Part shown: positions 1-11,839 of the stretch, piece after piece
Position numbering within the stretch: position 1 is the stretch's first letter
Layout: every line of letters begins with the position of its first letter
NCBI GenBank assembly: GCA_002007465.1
Contig: LNAC01000039.1
Coordinates: forward strand, 1,903,217 to 1,967,216
DNA length: 64,000 nt
Direction: 5' to 3'
Origin: Ailurus styani
Lineage: Eukaryota; Chordata; Mammalia; Carnivora; Ailuridae
Notes under the pieces: generated by a model
What the model was told of the DNA's origin: nothing
What the model saw: only the letters and a program-made list of their open reading frames with translations
The model's database searches: none
Program-made: the position numbers and the translations under genes

Positions 1-1704
1 TGGGTCCCAAACTATCAAGTGTTCTGCTTTGTTTTTCCCCCCTTTGGATTTGCTTCTTTTATAATAGTTTTAATAACAGGATGGTTCTTGGGAGTATTAT
101 GTACCCACTAAAAGGAAGGATCTAGAGTGCTTTGTAGTGTCAGGGAAAGACATCAAAGATACACTGTTAAGCGGAAAATAAGTTGCAGAATACTATTTAC
201 AGGATGACCTTCTTTCTGTTAAAATAATTATATACATATATATGTTAGTTGCGTGGAAGTGTCTAGATGAGTATATCAAAACATAACGGGGTTATTAGGG
301 AGGCAGTGATTATAAGGGAAATTTCATTTTATATGCCATATACTTATATAACATTTTAAATTTTGTAGTTGGCACATACAGTTTTCTAATCAGAAAAACT
401 ATTTTTCTCTGAAATAAAGTTTAAAAAATGTTTAATTATGGTAAAATGTACCTAACCTAAAATTTACCATCTTAACCATTTTTCAGTGCACAGTTCAGTG
501 TTAAATACATTCACATTGTTGTGCAACCAATTTCTAGAACTTGGTTAATTTGCAGAACTGAAACTCAGTACCCTTTAAACAAAAGCTTCCCATTTGCCTG
601 TCCCCCTAGCCCCTGGCAATCACTGTTTTGCTTTCTGTCTCTAGGAACTTAAAGACTCGGGTACCTAGAGTGAAAAGTATTCAGTAACTGCCCTACTTCA
701 CTTAGCAAAATGTCCTCAAGATTAGTTTTTGGTTTTGTCTTTAGTAAGAAAAACATACACTCTATAGGTAACTGAGCAAAGAAATGGGCACTTCATAGTT
801 GGGTAGTGCAAACACAAATAAATGTGAAAAATTATTCAAAAATGCACATTAACAAAGCTTTTTGGCTATTCAGATTAACCAACTTTTAACAACTGCTGGT
901 ACTCAGTGATGATAATGAAAACATAAGCCCAAATCTGATTCCCTTCATTTGCAAATATAAATTGGCAGAGGCTCCCTGACAAGTCATTTGACAATACAGA
1001 TTAAGAATTTAGAATAACAGGCAGACCCTATGCCTCATTAAGTCTACTTCTTGGAAGCCAGCCTAAAAAATAATCAGACGTATGGGCAAAGATTTATGTT
1101 TAAAGGTGTTTATTACAGAGTAATTTATTATGCAGTTATTATCCTAGTTGGCAACAACATAAATGTTTAAATAAATTAAAGCACATTTCCATCCATGATT
1201 CTAGATGAGGTAGCGGAAAGTTCTGTGTATGAATTGCTGGGAGAGGTGTGTTCGGTTTGTAAAAGCATACTCTAGAACTGCTGTTAAAGGAAGGTAGAAG
1301 GTATCTGTATGTAGACTGATAGGAGAATGGGCTTTAACATCCTGGGAATCACCAATTGATAGGAAGGGATACTGTACATATTTAAGTTTCCAATAATTTT
1401 AATGAGCTAGCAAAAAAGAGATGGGAACTTACAATTACAGAATGACACGAACCATGAAGAAAACTGCATTTTAAAAAAGTCTTGAAGTTAATACGCCAAG
1501 ATGTCAACAGTGTTTGCCTCAGGTGGTAGAACATTTTGTTACCTCTTTACACTTTTTGTATATTTTAGGAGTTCTTTGAGACAAGCATGTCTGACTTTTG
1601 TATAACCAGGGGAAATAAAGTTTAAAAGTATATACTTAAAAATAGATTCCAGATATAATTGGAGATATGTCATTCTTCTAAAGAAAATCCCATTTAAATT
1701 CCAG
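1..1704 (+). other. QRSL1: QRSL1 intron (partial), upstream of the first exon in the window
   Basis: AT-rich intronic sequence with no coding signal. It ends in a polypyrimidine-poor but acceptable acceptor, 'ttccag', at 1699-1704. Bases about 430-650 are an antisense L1 3' UTR fragment. The rest (650-1700) shows nothing I recognise. Confidence 0.85.
430..650 (-). mobile_element. Old LINE-1 (L1M type) 3' UTR fragment, antisense
   Basis: The stretch reading 'accatcttaaccattttt', 'cacattgttgtgcaacca' and 'aactgaaactcagtaccc' matches the well-known antisense pattern of mammalian L1M 3' UTRs. It is diverged, so it is an old copy within the intron. The subfamily cannot be set by eye. Confidence 0.7.
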
Positions 1705-1880
1705 GGCTTTAGGATCAGATACAGGAGGATCGACCAGAAATCCAGCTGCCCACTGCGGGGTTGTTGGTTTCAAACCAAGCTATGGCTTAGTTTCTCGTCA
1801 TGGCCTCATTCCCCTGGTGAACTCAATGGATGTGCCAGGAATCTTAACCAGATGTGTGGATGATGCAGCAATCGTGTTGG
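1705..1880 (+). CDS. QRSL1: QRSL1 exon (about exon 6): GatA catalytic core with amidase signature
   Basis: The first base completes a codon (phase 2), then the exon reads [18 protein letters not shown], which is the GatA/amidase signature motif. The serine of GGSTR (codon 1730-1732, about residue 195 in human numbering) is the acyl-enzyme nucleophile of the Ser-cisSer-Lys triad in this family. The lysine and the cis-serine lie in earlier exons outside the window. Next comes [31 protein letters not shown], the conserved KP(T/S)YG segment next to the active site. The exon encodes about residues 187-244 and the first base of codon 245. It ends ttgg|gtattt, a weak but canonical GT donor. The boundary was chosen because it restores the frame with the next exon. 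Confidence 0.95.
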
Positions 1881-1971
1881 GTATTTATATGATTCCACAG
1901 AGAGATTCAAAACATTATAAATTTCCCTATAAAACAAAATGTCTGTCATTCCTAAGTATTTCTCCTTACAG
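1881..1971 (+). other. QRSL1: Short QRSL1 intron (91 bp)
   Basis: The intron starts gtattt and ends 'tctccttacag'. At 91 bases it is close to the minimum seen in mammals and too short to hold a repeat. A splice here joins G|GT and keeps the frame. Confidence 0.9.
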
Positions 1972-2084
1972 GTATGCTGGCTGGGCATGACCCCAAAGAT
2001 TCTACCACAATACAAGATCCTGTTAAACCATTTACACTTCCCACTTTGACAGACGTGAACAAACTATGTATAGGAATTCCGAAG
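1972..2084 (+). CDS. QRSL1: QRSL1 exon (about exon 7)
   Basis: The exon is 113 bases in phase 1 and reads [21 protein letters not shown] followed by [16 protein letters not shown]. In GatA this is the (A)GxDxxDSTT segment followed by the strand leading to the 'IGIPKEY' motif. It encodes about residues 245-282 and ends on a codon boundary at aag|gtaact, a good donor. Reading through the donor gives a longer open frame up to 2207, but that extension falls in an MIR repeat and is not coding. Confidence 0.95.
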
Positions 2085-2132
2085 GTAACTCTTCCCTTTT
2101 ATTACTTTACAGAAATGCTATCAAGTCAAACA

Positions 2133-2292
2133 CAGAACACAGACTTGGCAGACAGACTGGTTGGGTTTGAATCCTGCTGTGCCACTTTTATTAGCTATGC
2201 AGTCTGAGCACGTGACTTAATCTAAGCTCAATTTCCCAAGCTACAAAGTAGGGATAATAACAGTGTTGATCTCAGAGAGTAGTAAGGCTTAA
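2133..2292 (+). mobile_element. MIR SINE fragment
   Basis: The order 'ggtttgaatcctgctgtgcc', 'gtgacttaatct', 'tcaatttccc' and 'agtagggataataacag' follows the MIR core and 3' half. It is an ancient tRNA-derived SINE shared by all mammals. Confidence 0.75.
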
Positions 2293-2760
2293 ATTTGGTA
2301 ATCATCATGGAGATGTAATATACAGCACAGTGACTATAGTTAATAATACCATATTGCATATTTGAAAGTTACTAAGAGAGTAGATCTTAAAGTTATTTTC
2401 TTTTCTTTTTTAAGATTTTATTTATTTGATAGAAAGAGCGAGCGAGGGAACACAAGCAGGGGTAGTGGGAGAGGGAGAAGCAGGCTTCCCGCCAAGCAGG
2501 AGCAGGAGCGGGGCTGGATCCTAGGACCCTGGGATCATGACCTGAGCCAAAGGCAGGTGCTCAGTGACTGAGCCACCCAGGCGCTTAATCTTAAAGTTCT
2601 TATCACAAGGGGAAAAAAAACTCTGTCACTGTACATGGTGATGGATGTTAACTTAGACTTATTGTGGTGATCATTTCTTAATATTTACAAATATTGAATC
2701 ATATATTGAAACTATCATGATGTATGTCAGTTATACCTCACTAAGAAAAATGAATCATCT
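2293..2760 (+). mobile_element. L1 3' UTR (L1MA/MB type), split by a CanSINE
   Basis: The sequence 'tacagcacagtgactatagt' before the SINE, then 'gtgatggatgttaactta' and 'ttattgtggtgatcatttc' after it, is the sense 3' UTR of medium-age L1. It ends in 'tcagttatacctcacta'. The SINE at 2395-2587 interrupts it. Confidence 0.75.
2395..2587 (-). mobile_element. CanSINE (tRNA-Lys derived), minus orientation
   Basis: It opens with the reverse tail 'taagattttatttatttga', has the CT-rich tract as GA on this strand, and ends in 'gagccacccaggcgc', the reverse of the tRNA-derived head. The TSD 'atcttaaagtt' is at 2384-2394 and 2588-2598. Confidence 0.9.
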
Positions 2761-2767
2761 TAAGCAG

Positions 2768-2995
2768 GTGTCTGTAAACATTTACTGTAAAGGGTTAGTT
2801 GGTAAATATTTTAGGCTTTGCAGGCCGTATAGTCTTTAGTATCACTATTTAACTCCGCCACTGTCATGTGAAAGCAGCCACAGACCATATGTAAATGAAA
2901 GAGTGCGGCTGTGCTCTAGTAAAACTTTACTTTCAAAAATAATTGGCAAGTTTTAACTGGCTGGGAGGCCATAATCTGCTAATCCCGGGTGTAAA
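2768..2995 (+). mobile_element. hAT-Charlie type non-autonomous DNA transposon (MER family)
   Basis: 'ctgtaaagggttagttggta', 'ggctttgcaggccgtatag', 'gaaagcagccacagacc' and 'aataaaac'-like 'tagtaaaactttact' match a familiar MER element of the hAT superfamily. I cannot assign the exact MER name. Confidence 0.6.
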
Positions 2996-3174
2996 CAACA
3001 TAGCCCAGAGCCATGCCTTGCATAGTGGAGGCTTAATACATGTTACCTTTTTTACTACCATTATTAGTACTGCTACTGAATTTATTACAGTAGCAACTGA
3101 GTAATTCATATATGAAAGTCAATATGTTAAATTACCAACCTTTAAAAAACTTTTTGAATTTTAAGCTTAGCAGT

Positions 3175-3372
3175 AATTTTGGGGGTATTTTTTGTTGTGG
3201 GACACTGTCCTGTGCATTGTAAGATGCTTAGCAGCATCACTGGTCTTTACCCTTAGAAGTAGCACCCCCACCACAGCACAACCCCACAAACAAAAATATC
3301 TGCAGACATTATCAAAGGTCCCTGGTTGAGAGAAAGAGGATTAAATTAACCCCAGTTGAGACCACCGCTGTA
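3175..3372 (-). mobile_element. MER5A DNA transposon, antisense
   Basis: 'gacactgtcctgtgcattgt', 'agatgcttagcagcatc' and 'aaaaatatctgcagacatt' are the reverse of MER5A (a hAT-Charlie MITE). The same family appears at about 33.8 kb and 43.3 kb. Confidence 0.75.
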
Positions 3373-3427
3373 GAGAAATACTTTCTTTAAAATTTTCATT
3401 TAAGGTAATAGCTGTGCCTTCATTTAA

Positions 3428-3840
3428 GGATTTAGAGAGAGCATAGGTTGTAGAAAGAGACCTAGTTTGGAATCCTAGATCCTCTACTTACCTGCTGTGT
3501 AACTTTAGGAAAGTTACTTAACTTGTCCAGTCTCAGTATTTTTCATTAATAAGATGAATGATGATAATAATTACATCATGGGATTGTTAAAAGCATTAAG
3601 TGAGGGGGCACCTGGGTGGCTCAGTTGGTTAAGCATCCAACACTTGATCTCAGCCCAGGTCTTGATCTCAGGGTCATGAGTTCAAGCCCTGTGTTGGGCT
3701 CCACTGTGGAGCCCACTTGAAAAAAAAAAAAGTTCAATCTGAGACTCCTTATACAGAAGTTTCTGCAAAAGTATTAAAGGAGAGGACCTTTGAAAAGCAT
3801 CTAGCAGAGTATCTGATAATGAACATTTAACAAATATGGG
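3428..3840 (+). mobile_element. MIR SINE interrupted by a short CanSINE
   Basis: 'cctctacttacctgctgtgt', 'aagttacttaacttgtc' and 'tcatgggattgttaaaagc' follow MIR to base 3604. After the SINE, 'gaaaagcatctagcagagta' and 'aatgaacatttaacaaatat' resemble the MIR 3' end. The part after the SINE is less certain. Confidence 0.6.
3605..3731 (+). mobile_element. Short CanSINE (about 127 bp) lacking the CT tract
   Basis: It starts 'gggggcacctgggtggctca' and passes to 'ttgggctccactgtggagcc' and then straight to poly(A) at 3721-3731, without the usual CT-rich tract. The same short form recurs at 43004-43061 (partial) and 57549-57660, so it is a real subtype. Confidence 0.8.
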
Positions 3841-4017
3841 GTCTCCAGCCATTTCTCTCATCTTTAATATTGTTATATCCAGCTCATAAATAACTAGTAT
3901 AGTGCTTGTCATGCCATAAACACTCTTAAATTAGTTCAGTCTTTCTAGCTACATACTAGCAATTTAATAAGATTTTCTAATGTACTGCCAAAGGTCCGAA
4001 AGTACATATTTTTATAA

Positions 4018-4889
<872 letters not shown>

Positions 4890-4897
4890 TAAGTAAT

Positions 4898-5087
4898 GGG
4901 GCACCTGGGTGGCTCAGTTAGTTAAGCATCTGCCTTCAACTCAGATCATGATCCCGGTGTCCTGGGATCAAGTCCCATATTGGGCTCCCTGTTCAGTGGG
5001 GAGTCTGCTTCTCCCTCAGCCTCTCCCCCTGCTTGTGCTCTCTCTCTCTCAAGTAAATAAAATTTTTAAATAAATAAATAAATAAAT
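4898..5087 (+). mobile_element. CanSINE at the QRSL1 exon/intron border
   Basis: The head is 'ggggcacctgggtggctca', followed by a CT tract and an (aaat)n tail. The TSD 'aaaagagtaagtaat' lies at 4883-4897 and 5088-5102, so the left copy spans the end of the exon and its 5' splice site. Confidence 0.95.
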
Positions 5088-5102
5088 AAAAGAGTAAGTA
5101 AT
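5088..5102 (+). promoter_or_regulatory. Duplicated copy of a QRSL1 5' splice site (decoy donor)
   Basis: This right-hand TSD copy repeats aaaaga|gtaagt exactly as at the true donor (4888/4889), 205 bases into the intron. Use of it would include the SINE as exon. The frame is already closed by the TAA in the first copy, so such a transcript would encode a truncated GatA and probably be degraded. Whether it is ever used cannot be told from sequence. Confidence 0.8.
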
Positions 5103-5734
5103 TAGGAATTTTCTCCATTCTTAAAGACTCAAGAGTATATTAGTAGCATATCTATCAGGTCTTGTAAGTTGAAATATTTGCTAAAGAAGCAAAAATCCTT
5201 ATTTGAATTAGAAATCATAACTAAAGGCCTGTTTATAGTACTTTTAGTTTCTGGTTATTCGAACACAAAAAAACATTGACATTCTAGCGAAATGATTAGT
5301 ACAAAACTAAGTAGGAAGCCCTGAAGAATTTTAGCCTCATTAAATGTCCCCTGTTATTGCCACATTGGCTTATTGTTATTAGAGACTTAAGCAGAAAGTT
5401 ACATCGGTGTATCTTGAAAAATTGAGCAAATCAATTTGGTCTTCCCCTACATTATGTATCTCTTTGCTCCAAGAAAGAATTCTAAATTACTAGGACTCCT
5501 ACTTAGATTGTCTTTAATATAAATTTATTCATCATCTTGTGAATAGGATTCATCTTGCATACCATCAGGTCTGTCTAAGAGGATATGAGAAGTGTGAACA
5601 GGCAAGAATGATTGTTATAATGAATAGCTTCCTGGAGTTTTTCTACATTCTCCCAAGGACAGAAAGCATTTTGTTCATCTATATATCCTTTTAGGGCCGA
5701 TACTTAGAATTACTTTTTCCAAAAATACTATTTT

Positions 5735-6430
5735 AACAGCCGTGATGAAAAACAGTATGGAGGTTCCTCAAAATTTAAAAATAGAACTACCATATATGAT
5801 CCAGCAATCCTACTTCTGAGAATATATCTAAAGGAAATGAAATCATTATCTCAGAGCATTATTCACAACAGCTAAGACAGGAAGACAACCTGAGTGTCCA
5901 GTGGTGGTTGCCTGGGTCAGTAGGAAATAAGGAGATGTTGGTCAAAGGGTACAAACTTGTAGTGATAAGATGAATTCGTTTGGGGGCACTTGGGTGGCTC
6001 AGTCGGTTAAGCGTCTGCCTTTGGCTCAGGTCATGATCCTGGAGTCCCAGGATCGAGCCCCACATCGGACTCCCTGCTCAGCAGCTCCCTTTGCCCCTCA
6101 CCTTGCTCATGTTCTCTCTGTCCCTCTTTCAAATAAGTAAATAAAATCTTAAAAAAAAAAAAAAAGATGAATAAGTTCAGGGGATATAATATAAAGCATA
6201 GTTGCTATAATTAACAGTACTCTCTATATACTTGAAAATTGCTAACAGAGTACATCTTAAATGTTCTCACCACACACACACAAAATTATAATTATATAAG
6301 GGGATAAGTGTTAACACTATTGTGGTAATCATTTCACAATATATACATGTATATATAATATATAAACGTATACAATTATATTGTACACCTTAAAATTACA
6401 CAATTTTATGTCAATTATATTTTGGTAGGT
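5735..6430 (+). mobile_element. L1 3' UTR, sense, split by a CanSINE
   Basis: 'aaaacagtatggaggttcct', 'ccagcaatcctacttctgag' and later 'tgtggtaatcatttcacaat' and 'tgtacaccttaaaattaca' belong to an L1M 3' end. The SINE 5976-6163 interrupts it. Bases 6328-6380 are a local AT-rich 'atatata' patch. Confidence 0.75.
5976..6163 (+). mobile_element. CanSINE, plus orientation
   Basis: The head is 'gggggcacttgggtggctca', with 'gttaagcgtctgcctttggc', a CT tract and poly(A) at 6151-6165. A short TSD 'aagatgaat' is at 5967-5975 and 6164-6172. Confidence 0.88.
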
Positions 6431-6509
6431 TAAAAACAAAAAAACCTAAAAATATTTGATTATGCTCTACAGAACATAAAAGACTCTTTTCCTGTAACTC
6501 AAAACTATA

Positions 6510-7256
6510 ATGTGATATTATCTCACACTTGTTAGAATGGCTAAAATCAAAAACACAAGAAACAACAGGTATTGGTGAAGATGTGGAGAAAAAGGAACCC
6601 TCCTGCAGAGTTGGTGGGAATGCAAACTGGTGCAGCCACTCTGGAAAACAGTATGGAGTTTCCTCAGAAAGTTCAAAGTAGAACTATCCAGCACAGCAGT
6701 CACACTACTGGGTATTTACCCAAGGAATACAGAAACACTAAGCCAAAAGGATACATGCAGCCCTGTGTTCATAGCAGTGTTATTTACAATAGCCAAGATA
6801 GGGAAGCAGCCCAAGGATCCATCAACTGATGAACGGATGAGGAAGATGTGGTATATAGATACACAGTGGACTATTACTCAGCCCTAAAAAAAAGAATGAA
6901 ATCTTTTTTTGCAATGACATGGATGGAGCTAGAGAGTAAAATGCTATGTGAAAGAAGTCAAAGAAAGACAAATACCGTATGATTTCACTCAAGAGGAATT
7001 TAAGAAACAAATGAGCAAAGGGTGGGGCAGAAGGGAGAGAAAGCCAAGGAAAAGCCTCTTAACTCTAGAGAACAAACTGATAGTTACCAGAGGAGAGGTA
7101 GGTGGAGGGACAGGTAAATAGGTGTTGGGGATTAAGGAGGGCAATTGTGATGAGCACCTGAGCACCAGGTGATGTATGGAACTGTTGAATCACTGTATTG
7201 TTCACTGTGTGGTAATTAACTGGAATTAAAAGAAAAACCAATTTAAAAAAAAAAAA
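6510..7256 (+). mobile_element. Younger carnivore LINE-1 3' end (truncated)
   Basis: It begins near 'atctcacacttgttagaatg' and runs through 'ggtgaagatgtggagaaaaa', 'ttggtgggaatgcaaactgg' and 'catggatggagctagagagt' to a poly(A) at 7243-7256. This is the end of L1 ORF2 and the 3' UTR of a fairly young, 5'-truncated copy. Open frames within it are chance frames of the L1 3' region, not genes. Confidence 0.88.
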
Positions 7257-7578
7257 CTGTTATATATTGGTCAGGTGACCGTGATGATTTTGGAGTAGGA
7301 AAAGAAAGTGAAATGTTGCTTAGAAGTTTTCTTAAGAAAGACTTTCATTAAGTGGAAAATGTTACATTTGCCAAATATAACTGATTCGAATCAAATTGTT
7401 TATCTCAGGGCACAAGCTGATAGAGTATCTAGGTCACTATAACAGTATATGAAGAAACTGAAGGAGAGGAGTCTGAAGGCTTCTCCATGGTCACCAGTTG
7501 AGGGTATTGACAAAAGGAAGTGAGAATTTCTGCTGGCATTCCTATCTCCCACGTCAGGGAACTTAAATCAGCTTTTTT

Positions 7579-7770
7579 TTTTTTTTTTAAGATTTTATTT
7601 ATTTATTTGACACAGAGAGAGATTACAAGTAGGCAGAGGCAGGGAGAGAGAGAGGAGAAGCAGGCTCCCTGCCAAGCAGGCAGCCCGACGTGGGGCTTGA
7701 TCCCAGGACCCCGAGATCATGACCCGAGCTAAAGGCAGATGCTTTAACCCACTGAGCCACCCATGCGCCC
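7579..7770 (-). mobile_element. CanSINE, minus orientation (young type)
   Basis: It begins 'taagattttatttatttatt' and ends 'gagccacccatgcgcccc'. A long TSD 'cttaaatcagctttttt' is at 7562-7578 and 7771-7787. The head contains 'ctttaaccca', the reverse of the young 'gggttaaag' form. Confidence 0.93.
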
Positions 7771-8283
7771 CTTAAATCAGCTTTTTTGTTTTGAGGGGTT
7801 TTGTTTGCTTTTTCATTTGTTTTGTGAGGGGAGGATAGACATGAGTGATAGGAAAAATGGAATTTGGGTATACTTTTTGTTTAGTCTTAAAAAGTCAATT
7901 TATGTGCCAGGACTATAACAACTCTTAACATTTTTTTTTCTTCATGTGGTACCTCAGTTTACAATTTTGTCGTTCTTCTACTACCTTTTGTTCAAAAAAC
8001 ACAAATTTATTGAGTTAGGAATCCAGTTTATTTTTAATGAACATAATTTATATTTGAGCTACATTTAAATCTGATTTTTACTGTTTATCTTCAGTTTGTC
8101 CTATCTGGTCTTTCAACCTCTTTTCCTGCCTTCTTTTGTCTTTAAATAATAACTTTTAAAGAGATTTAAAACAAGAAAAAAAGTCATTTATATTTGCCTA
8201 AATATTTACTATTTCTGGTGCTTTTTATTCCTTTGTATAGATCCAGATATCCATCTGGTTTAATTTTCTTTCTCCCTAAAGAA

Positions 8284-8470
8284 ATTTATTTTTTCTTTTT
8301 TTAAAGATTTGTTTATTTATTTGACAGAGAGAGAGAAGTAGGCAGAGAAGCGGGGGAGGGGCAGGCTTCCTGCTGAGCAGGGAGCCTGATGCGGGCTTGA
8401 TCCCAGGACCCTGAGATCATGACCTGAGCCGAAGGCAGAGGCTTAACCCACTGAGCCACCCAGGCGCCTC
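8284..8470 (-). mobile_element. CanSINE, minus orientation
   Basis: Reverse tail and head as in the other copies. The TSD 'ctccctaaagaa' is at 8272-8283 and 8471-8482. Confidence 0.92.
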
Positions 8471-8482
8471 CTCCCTAAAGAA

Positions 8483-9960
8483 CTTTAATATTTCTTGTAG
8501 TACAATCCTGCTGGCAATGAATTCTTTCAGCTTTTGTTTATATGCAAAAGTCTTTAATTTTGATATTTTCTCTGGGTATCAAATTCTGGATTGATAGTTT
8601 TCTTTCAATACCTTAAAGATCTTGTTGTGGTACCTCCTGACTTGTATAGTTTCTGAGAAGTCTATTGTCATTCTTGTCTTTGTTCCTCTGTGTATAACAT
8701 GTCTTCCCCCCGCCCAACTCCCCCCAGCCCCCCGGCTGATTTTAAGACTTTATCCTTGGTTTTCAGGAATTTGACTGTGATGTATCTTGGTATGGTTTTC
8801 TGCCTATTTCTTCTTGCTAAGGGATTTGTGGAGCTTCTTGGATCTGTGGGTTTATTGTTTTAATCAAATTTGGAAAGGTTTTGGCCACTGTTTCTTGAAA
8901 TATTTTTTCTGACCTTCCCCCCTTCTTCTGGGACTCCTTTCATATGTATGTTAATCTGGTTGATGTTGTCCCACAGCACACCGATGGCTCCATCCTGGTT
9001 TTTTGTTTTTTGTTTTTTTTTTTCTTTTGTAGTCTTTTTCTCTATGCTTCCTTTCGGATAGTTTCTATTACTATCTTCAGAATCACCGATCTGCTCTGTC
9101 ACCTGCTGTCAGTCACGTCCAGGGTCATTTTTATTTCCTACTTTGCATTTTTCATTCCTAGAACTTCCAATTAGGTCTTCTTATCTCTTCAGTTTCTTCA
9201 TGATACCATGTTTTCTTCTACCTTCTTGACCATATGGAACATATTTACAGTAGCTGTTTTAATGTTTTTGTCTGCTAATTCACACATTTCTGTTGTTTCT
9301 GGATCTCTTTATATTGATTGCTTCCTCCCCCCTAGTTATGGGTTATATTTTCTGCTTTTTTGCATGGCTGGGCATGGTGACTTTTACCTTGTCACTTGCT
9401 GAATCTTGTTGTAGTCCTTTAAACAGTGTCAGGCTTTGTTCTGGGATGCAGTTAAGTTACTTAGAATCTGGTTGGATCCTTTCAGACCTTCCTTTTAAAA
9501 AAGCTTTGCAAGGATGAGTTCAAAATGGCCTTCAGTCTAGGCTAATTTAACTCTACTTTAGGCAATACCCTTGAATAATTCTGCCAGATGCCTCATGTAT
9601 TATGAAGTCTTTTCACTTTGGCTGTTAGGAACACACCCTATTACTAGCCCTATATGAGCTCTTGCAGTTGTTTGACTTTTCAGTGATCCTTTCCCCAGCC
9701 TTGAGAATTTCTTTTCCCTACATGCACAGATCGGTACTCAGCCCAAGACTTGAGGGATCACTCTGCAGATCTCTGGAGCTCTCTGTATGCTGTTTTCTCC
9801 TTTCGGGTACTCGGCAAGCAAATTCCAGTTGTCTTTGCCTCCCTGAACTTCCAGGGCCTGTCTCTAACTTCCTGAAAACTGCCCCTGAAAACTCTGTTTA
9901 GGTTCCTCCTATCTGGGCTGAGGCCTGGAAAGTGCCTCCAGGCACTTTAATTACGCTGGG
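8483..9960 (-). mobile_element. Antisense LINE-1 (5'/ORF1-side sequence)
   Basis: 'tttcttgtagtacaatcctg', 'tttatatgcaaaagtcttta', 'gactttatccttggttttca' and 'cttctgggactcctttcata' match the antisense strand of the 5' part of mammalian L1M or HAL1 elements. The right end is uncertain, and similar material occurs at 50.8-52.2 kb. Open frames in this block are remnants or chance. Confidence 0.6.
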
Positions 9961-10043
9961 GAAATTAAAGGGCTCACTTATTTGCTTCCCTTCCCTCAGA
10001 ACTCCCTCCCTTGAATACCTGTTGTCTAATATCTGAAAATGAT

Positions 10044-10081
10044 TGCTTTATTTTGCCTACCTTTCTAGGCAAAATAAAGCA
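10044..10081. repeat. Perfect 16-bp inverted repeat with a 6-base loop
   Basis: Arm one, 'tgctttattttgccta' (10044-10059), is the exact reverse complement of arm two, 'taggcaaaataaagca' (10066-10081), around the loop 'cctttc'. It lies in the large QRSL1 intron. Just downstream, a short direct repeat 'gcagggtaaatt' (10079-10090) recurs near 10131-10141. Confidence 0.9.
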
Positions 10082-10839
10082 GGGTAAATTACTATGGGTA
10101 GACACTAGGGTATATTACTATTTACTATGGCAGGGTAAATTCCATCCCTCTATCATTGATGGAAGGAAAAGTTCTGTTTTTGAACCTTATTTAAAGTAGG
10201 AAGAAATTTAATAGAAAAAAATTTTTGCTTGTGTTTGAATAAAATTGAGGTTTGGGAAATGCTATTAATGACATTATTTAAGCCATCAAGTGTTATTGTT
10301 GTATTAATTATAGGTAATACCTTGCATTGATCTCTCTATAGACCCAGTGGTCAAATGATAGTAAAGAGATTTGATATTTCTGTAAGATTCTTTTAGAGTA
10401 AAAAAAGATAGCACATTTTTATCTTTATTTTATTTGGTCCTCAGTAAGACTAGAGTAGTTATATCCATTTTTACAGGTGAGAAACTGAAGTTTAAAACAG
10501 TACTTTTACCTGCCTTCATATGCACTTCAGAAGGATCTAAAGAGTGCTTTCTTTTTCCCTTTCTTTGCATCATTGACTTGGAGTCACTTTTATAGCAGCT
10601 AATTCCTTAATCTTGTCAGTAAAGTAAGCATCTTTTCTTGAATTTCACATTTCTATTCCTGGGGTATGCCTAGCCATAAAATACAAAATTGCAAACACTG
10701 TACTTCTCCAGTTCTGGTTTCCAGAGTCTGTTTTCCTAGTGTCTACTTATGATGGCATATTAGATTTTGCAAAACTTCAGAATCCTTATAATAATGAGTT
10801 ATCATTATACTACAGATGAAAGAAGACATTATAATAGAA

Positions 10840-10975
10840 GGAGGATTAGAATAAGCCTCCAAACACCTAAGTTCTAGTCTTTCTTTTACCACTGTCTGTC
10901 TTTGTAACCTTTGGAAAGTCATTTAATTGCTATGCACTTGATTTTTTTTTCACCTGAAAATAAAAGTCATGGTTT
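10840..10975 (+). mobile_element. Probable MIR fragment
   Basis: 'aagttctagtctttctttta' followed by 'ttggaaagtcatttaattgc' and 'cacctgaaaataaaa' follows the MIR core in order. It is diverged. Confidence 0.5.
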
Positions 10976-11230
10976 AATGATATCCCTGGAAGTGGATGAT
11001 ATCCACTTATTTAATGATATCACTGTTTTGTGATTATGTGTTTAGAATTGTATCTAGCGGTGAATTCTGATTAAACTCCTGATACACAAATTTTTAGAAA
11101 TAACAACACAGTTGAACAAAAACCATTTATATGTGTAGTTAGGAATCTTCATGGTGCCTGCTTATAAAGGTCAGAATCCAGTCATTCTTTAACAAGCCTT
11201 GTGTGTGAAAATTGATTCAAAGAAATTTAA

Positions 11231-11509
<279 letters not shown>

Positions 11510-11596
11510 TAGACAGGCACCCTGGTCTTCAACTTAGGTTCTAGCTAGACTGTTCCCTGAAGGCAACAACTTGTCCTTCTGGAATGCTTAGGAATG

Positions 11597-11650
11597 TGTG
11601 TACATGTGTGTGTGTATGTGTATGTGGGTGTGTGGTATGTGCACACACAT
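11597..11650 (+). repeat. Imperfect (TG)n microsatellite
   Basis: Alternating 'tgtgtg', 'tatgtg' and 'gtgtgt' units, interrupted. A likely polymorphic simple repeat. Confidence 0.8.
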
Positions 11651-11811
11651 ACTCAGAGTCAGTCTACTCAATAGAATAATTTTAACTTTTATTTTGGAAA
11701 TTTTCAAACCTACAGAAAAGTTGAAAGAATGGTATAATGAATACCAGTATGCCCTTTACCAGGATTCATTCATTTTGCCTTATCTCCTTTCTCCTTCCTC
11801 TCTTTCTCTCT

Positions 11812-11839
11812 GTACACACACACACACACACACACACAC
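11812..11839 (+). repeat. (CA)n microsatellite
   Basis: About 13 uninterrupted ca units after 'tgta', followed by a T run. Confidence 0.9.

Noticed and set aside
1974..2207. 77-residue plus-strand frame beginning with ATG
   Set aside because: The ATG is an internal QRSL1 codon. The second half runs past the splice donor into an MIR repeat.
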